Part shown: positions 5,800 through 7,895 of the stretch, one piece after another
Layout: every line of letters starts with the position of its first letter
How positions within the stretch are numbered: the first letter of the stretch is position 1
Origin: Pseudomonadota bacterium
GTDB lineage: Bacteria > Desulfobacterota > Desulfovibrionia > Desulfovibrionales > Desulfovibrionaceae
Assembly: GCA_018822065.1 (NCBI GenBank)
Contig: JAHJKV010000147.1
Location: forward strand, 1 to 7,895
Direction of reading: 5' to 3'
Length of the DNA stretch: 7,895 nt
The notes under the pieces: model-generated
The model's input: the letters and a program-made list of their open reading frames with translations, nothing else
Told to the model about the DNA's origin: nothing
Database searches by the model: none
Position numbers and translations under genes: made by a program

Positions 5800-7101
5800 T
5801 TAATCCTTTGAGAAGACGCGGTTGAATATCATTTCTTCATATCGCAGGTAATACTGGGGATCAAAGGCGTCTGCAATGGCCTCGGCGCTCAGGGCGCTGG
5901 TCAGCTCTACGTCCTCGGTCACCTCGTCCTTGAAGGGACGCTTGGAGTTCCAGCTACGCATGGCCGCGGCCTGGACCATCTCGTAGGCCTCCTGGCGCTG
6001 GAATTCGGTTTCGTCCAGCAGTTTCATGAGCAACCGCTGGGAATAGAAGAGTCCGAAGGAGCTCTCCAGGTTCCGGTCCATGTTCTCCGGGATGACCCTC
6101 AGATTGGTCAGCACCCCGTTCAGGCGGTTCAGGATGTAGTTCATGAGCACCGTGGAGTCGGGCATGATGACTCGCTCCACCGAGGAATGAGAGATGTCGC
6201 GCTCGTGCCATAGAGCCATGTTCTCCATGGAGGCGATGGCGTTGGTCCGCACCAGCCGGGAGAGGCCGGTCAGGTTTTCGGCGCTGATGGGGTTCTTCTT
6301 GTGGGGCATGGCCGAGGAGCCCTTTTGGCCCTTGGAGAAGCCTTCCTCCACCTCCAGCACCTCGGTGCGTTGCAGGTGGCGCAGTTCGACGCAGAGCCGC
6401 TCCACGCCACCGGCCATGAGCGCCAGGGAGGTGAAGAAGGCGGCATGGCGGTCACGCTGCACGATCTGGGTGGAGATGGGGTCAACGGTGAGCCCAAGCA
6501 CCTCGCAAGCGATGGCTTCCACCTCGGGGTTCAGGTTGGCATAGGTGCCCACCGCCCCGGAAATTTTGCCGATCTTCACTCCGGCGGCAGCGGCGTGGAA
6601 GCGCTCGCGGTGCCGGGTGAATTCAGCGTAGAAGGAGGCCATCTTGAGCCCGAAGGAGGTGGGCTCGGCATGGATGCCGTGGGTGCGGCCCATGCACAGC
6701 CGTCCCTGGTGTTTTCGGGCCATGGCCTCGAGGGTATTAAGGAGGCGGGCGACGTCTGCGGCCAGCACATCAGCGGCGCGGCCGAGCAGCAGGCCGTTGG
6801 CCGTGTCCACGATGTCCGAGGAGGTACATCCCAGATGGATGAACTTGGACGCCGGGCCGACCTTCTCTTCCACGGCGGTGAGAAAGGCGATGACATCGTG
6901 CTTAGTCTGTTCCTCGATTTCCAAGATGCGGGGAAGATCGAAGTCCGCCTTTTCACGGATGTCCTTGATGGCCTCGGCAGGAATGACGCCCAGGCGGTGC
7001 CAGGCTTCGCAGACGGCCAGTTCCACTTCGAGCCAGGCGCGGAACTTGTTCTCAAGGGTCCAGATGTTGGCCATTTCTGGCCTGGAATAGCGTTCTATCA
7101 T
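5800..7101 (-). CDS. purB: Adenylosuccinate lyase
   Basis: PurB catalyses two fumarate-releasing steps of purine synthesis: SAICAR to AICAR, and adenylosuccinate to AMP. It is cytoplasmic and normally a homotetramer. The 433-aa length is typical of the Bacillus/Thermotoga-type enzyme. Motifs in order: the N-terminal M-I-E-R-Y-S-R-P-E-M characteristic of this subgroup; H89-L-G-C-T-S-S-D at 89-96; R139-T-H141-G-I-H with the catalytic histidine region; and the fumarase/aspartase superfamily signature G-S-S-A-M-P-H-K-K-N-P at 261-271, carrying the mobile serine loop. ATG 7101 has GAGGGA about 7 nt upstream and keeps the conserved N-terminus intact. It is the first gene of the purine/pyrimidine plus cell-wall run. 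No obvious sigma-70 promoter lies in the 36-nt leader, which instead holds a palindrome just downstream of an intrinsic terminator. Confidence 0.97.
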   Translation of the reverse strand: MIERYSRPEMANIWTLENKFRAWLEVELAVCEAWHRLGVIPAEAIKDIREKADFDLPRILEIEEQTKHDVIAFLTAVEEKVGPASKFIHLGCTSSDIVDTANGLLLGRAADVLAADVARLLNTLEAMARKHQGRLCMGRTHGIHAEPTSFGLKMASFYAEFTRHRERFHAAAAGVKIGKISGAVGTYANLNPEVEAIACEVLGLTVDPISTQIVQRDRHAAFFTSLALMAGGVERLCVELRHLQRTEVLEVEEGFSKGQKGSSAMPHKKNPISAENLTGLSRLVRTNAIASMENMALWHERDISHSSVERVIMPDSTVLMNYILNRLNGVLTNLRVIPENMDRNLESSFGLFYSQRLLMKLLDETEFQRQEAYEMVQAAAMRSWNSKRPFKDEVTEDVELTSALSAEAIADAFDPQYYLRYEEMIFNRVFSKD

Positions 7102-7115
7102 AGGTAGTTCCCTCG

Positions 7116-7135
7116 TGCCCGAGCATGTCCGGGCA
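7116..7135. promoter_or_regulatory. 20-bp imperfect palindrome in the purB leader
   Basis: TGCCCG (7116-7121) and CGGGCA (7130-7135) are perfect inverted repeats, and the central CATG keeps the symmetry (16 of 20 positions symmetrical). The element begins one base after the T tract of the preceding terminator and ends just upstream of the purB Shine-Dalgarno. It could be a DNA operator or an RNA hairpin next to the ribosome-binding site; the sequence alone does not decide. Confidence 0.4.
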
Positions 7136-7136
7136 T

Positions 7137-7161
7137 AAAAAAAGGCAGCCGGGGCTGCCTT
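7137..7161 (-). terminator. Rho-independent terminator after the fmdB-type gene
   Basis: On the - strand, AAGGCAGCC and GGCTGCCTT (7161-7153 and 7150-7142) form a GC-rich stem. Seven consecutive T residues follow (7143-7137; the first two can also pair with the stem base). It lies 8 nt after the stop of the FmdB-family gene and only about 35 nt before the purB start. purB must therefore be reached by read-through or from a promoter overlapping this region. Confidence 0.85.
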
Positions 7162-7169
7162 GCGGTCGA

Positions 7170-7568
7170 TCAGGCGACTGATTCAGTCGCCTTGCCGCCT
7201 GCGCTCTTGTTCGGGCAGGCGGATTGTGCCGTCTCTTGTCGCTTGGTTGCCTTGGTTTCGGCAGGCGTGGTCCCGGAAGACTTGGCCTCGGCAGGCTTGG
7301 CCTCGGAATCAGAATTGTTCCCGTTGCCATTTCCGTTGTCGTTTCCACCGTCGTTTCCGCCGTCGTCCTGCTTTTGTCCGGAAGGGTTCTTCCCGGCGTA
7401 ATCAGTGACATACCAGCCAGAGCCCTTGAGTATGAAAGAAGTGTTGGAGATCAGCCGTTTGGCATCAGCACCACAGACAGGACATTCGAGAACTTTATCC
7501 TCGAAGCCGCTTTGCCACTCCTCGAAGATCTGTTTGCAGTCCTGGCATTCGTATTCGTAGATGGGCAT
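7170..7568 (-). CDS. FmdB-family putative zinc-ribbon protein with low-complexity tail
   Basis: This 132-aa protein starts with M-P-I-Y-E-Y-E-C, the typical FmdB opening. A CxxC...CxxC zinc ribbon is at C8, C11, C29 and C32, and the conserved F-I-L-K-G-S-G-W-Y-x-T-D-Y block follows at 45-57. The function of this family is not settled; early work linked FmdB to formamidase gene regulation in Methylophilus. From about residue 60 the protein is disordered and repetitive: Gly/Asn/Asp-rich at 69-86 (G-G-N-D-G-G-N-D-N-G-N-G-N-G), then Ala/Lys/Glu-rich P-A-E-x-K repeats at about 89-106. Many FmdB proteins end soon after the ribbon, so the tail is long. ATG 7568 has a strong AAAGGAGG 5 nt upstream. 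The gene lies 24 nt after the small basic gene and is probably cotranscribed with it. A perfect 9-bp hairpin overlaps its stop codon. Confidence 0.9.
   Translation of the reverse strand: MPIYEYECQDCKQIFEEWQSGFEDKVLECPVCGADAKRLISNTSFILKGSGWYVTDYAGKNPSGQKQDDGGNDGGNDNGNGNGNNSDSEAKPAEAKSSGTTPAETKATKRQETAQSACPNKSAGGKATESVA
7172..7192. repeat. Perfect 9-bp inverted repeat across the end of the fmdB-type gene
   Basis: AGGCGACTG (7172-7180) and CAGTCGCCT (7184-7192) flank a 3-nt loop. The arms cover the last codons and one base of the TGA stop. In the - strand transcript this hairpin comes 10 nt before the terminator hairpin, giving two hairpins in tandem. It may protect the 3' end or slow terminating ribosomes; it has no T tract of its own. 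Confidence 0.6.
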
Positions 7569-7592
7569 TCCATCCTCCTTTCGACTGTCAGA

Positions 7593-7706
7593 CTACTTCG
7601 TGGCAGTGGTCTTGGCTTCCTTGACGGCGGCTTTTAGGGCTTCCTTGCGGCGGTGGCGTTTACGGTCAAGCTCTTTCTTCCGTTCGTGTTTCTTATGTCT
7701 ACCCAT
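7593..7706 (-). CDS. Very basic 37-aa small protein, unknown function
   Basis: The predicted protein has 37 residues, of which 10 are Lys, 6 Arg and 3 His. It begins M-G-R-H-K-K-H-E-R-K-K-E-L and should form one charged helix through about residue 32. It has no hydrophobic segment, so a membrane location is unlikely; binding to RNA, DNA or the ribosome is plausible but only inferred from charge. I chose ATG 7706 because AAGGAGG lies 8 nt upstream at 7715-7721, an ideal Shine-Dalgarno. The same frame opens at ATG 7850 (85 aa). I reject that longer form because its extra 48 codons run through the palindromic promoter region and the ribosome-binding site itself. The gene lies 24 nt before the FmdB-family gene and is probably first in a two-gene unit. 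I do not recognise a named family with certainty. Confidence 0.7.
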   Translation of the reverse strand: MGRHKKHERKKELDRKRHRRKEALKAAVKEAKTTATK

Positions 7707-7714
7707 GATATATT

Positions 7715-7721
7715 CCTCCTT
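7715..7721 (-). promoter_or_regulatory. Strong Shine-Dalgarno of the 37-aa gene
   Basis: AAGGAGG on the - strand, 8 nt before ATG 7706, is the main reason for choosing the short 37-aa product over the 85-aa reading of the same frame. Confidence 0.8.
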
Positions 7722-7761
7722 AAAAGAATGGTGTCGTTTGATATTGCGGTTCAGAAGCAGC

Positions 7762-7792
7762 ATTAGATAATCCACAACTGGACAGTTGTCCA
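7762..7792 (-). promoter_or_regulatory. Candidate sigma-70-type promoter for the small basic gene and fmdB-type gene
   Basis: On the - strand, TGGACA (7792-7787, 5 of 6 to the -35 consensus) is followed after 17 nt by TATCTA (7769-7764). The overlapping TCTAAT (7767-7762, 5 of 6 to the -10 consensus) would give a 19-nt spacer. Both readings place transcription start roughly 50 nt before the 37-aa gene. The -10 match is modest at the ideal spacing, so confidence is moderate. The promoter is overlaid by inverted repeats. Confidence 0.45.
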
Positions 7793-7804
7793 GTCCTGTC
7801 CAGT
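7774..7804. repeat. Overlapping inverted repeats plus direct repeat, candidate operator
   Basis: Two perfect dyads interlock: ACAACTG-GA-CAGTTGT (7774-7789) and CTGGACA-GT-TGTCCAG (7778-7793). In addition TGTCCAGT occurs twice as a direct repeat, at 7787-7794 and 7797-7804, exactly 10 bp apart, about one helical turn. The cluster covers the -35 element and spacer of the candidate - strand promoter, which is where a repressor site would sit. I do not recognise the regulator. Confidence 0.6.
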
Positions 7805-7824
7805 GTGATTTTTGGGCCTTCCCC

Positions 7825-7853
7825 TTGACGATTGCGTCATTGATGTCCATTAT
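7825..7853 (+). promoter_or_regulatory. Sigma-70-type promoter for the rightward gene starting at 7891
   Basis: TTGACG (7825-7830) and CATTAT (7848-7853) are separated by exactly 17 nt. The -35 matches consensus at 5 of 6 positions and the -10 at 4 of 6. A start near 7860 would leave a leader of about 30 nt. A small dyad, TGACG-ATTG-CGTCA (7826-7839), overlaps the -35 and could be a regulator site. Confidence 0.6.
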
Positions 7854-7890
7854 CCCCCCTCACGCCGATATGGTCACAAAGAGGTGAGAC

Positions 7891-7895
7891 ATGAA
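7891..7895 (+). CDS. Start of a rightward gene cut off by the window edge
   Basis: Only ATGAA is inside the window, so the product cannot be named. GAGGTGA at 7881-7887 lies 3 nt before the ATG (GAGG is 6 nt away), and a well-spaced sigma-70-type promoter lies upstream. Together these support a real start divergent from the small basic gene. Confidence 0.6.

Noticed and set aside
6301..7107. Open frame (268 codons) on the + strand opposite purB
   Set aside because: purB is unambiguous here. The antisense product is a Gly/His-rich shadow.
7707..7850. N-terminal extension of the small basic protein to an 85-aa product starting at ATG 7850
   Set aside because: The extension runs through inverted repeats, a candidate promoter and an ideal Shine-Dalgarno placed for ATG 7706. 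A G-rich run before 7850 could act as a weak ribosome site, so the longer form is unlikely rather than impossible.

Overview
The window looks like chromosomal DNA of a GC-rich Gram-negative bacterium, most likely a vibrioid or curved deltaproteobacterium of the Desulfovibrio group. I infer this from protein character, the purB-pyrE pairing and the FmdB-type small gene. No rRNA or marker gene proves it. I see no mobile element, CRISPR array, tRNA or rRNA.

Left block (+ strand, 1-1386): the 3' end of an exbB/tolQ-type proton-channel gene, then exbD, then a 239-aa membrane-anchored protein. The three are tightly packed (1-nt gap, then a GTGA overlap). The third gene sits where TonB would be and has a TonB-like Ser-x3-His transmembrane segment, but no proline-rich linker or recognisable TonB C-terminal domain. 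A hairpin at 1428-1462 separates this block from the convergent genes on the other strand.

Central block (- strand, 7101 down to 1490): purB (adenylosuccinate lyase), pyrE (orotate phosphoribosyltransferase), a secreted YkuD-fold L,D-carboxypeptidase/transpeptidase with two NTF2-like domains (Csd6/Pgp2-like), a 233-aa inner-membrane coiled-coil protein of unknown function, and a secreted M99-type zinc carboxypeptidase (Csd4/Pgp1-like) with the atypical glutamine zinc ligand. Gaps are 3 nt and 29 nt, then overlaps of 4 nt and 35 nt, so the run probably forms one operon. The last three genes look like a peptidoglycan-trimming, cell-shape module. Csd4 and Csd6 of Helicobacter, and Pgp1 and Pgp2 of Campylobacter, trim muropeptide stems in sequence to produce helical shape. 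Here both enzymes are encoded together around an undescribed membrane protein. This is the most interesting content of the window.

Right block (- strand, 7706 down to 7137): a 37-aa very basic small protein and an FmdB-type zinc-ribbon protein with a low-complexity tail, closed by an intrinsic terminator. That terminator lies only about 35 nt before purB, and a 20-bp imperfect palindrome fills the gap.

Right edge (7707-7895): a divergent promoter region with overlapping inverted and direct repeats, a candidate - strand promoter for the small gene, and a good + strand promoter plus ribosome-binding site for a gene that starts at 7891 and runs out of the window.
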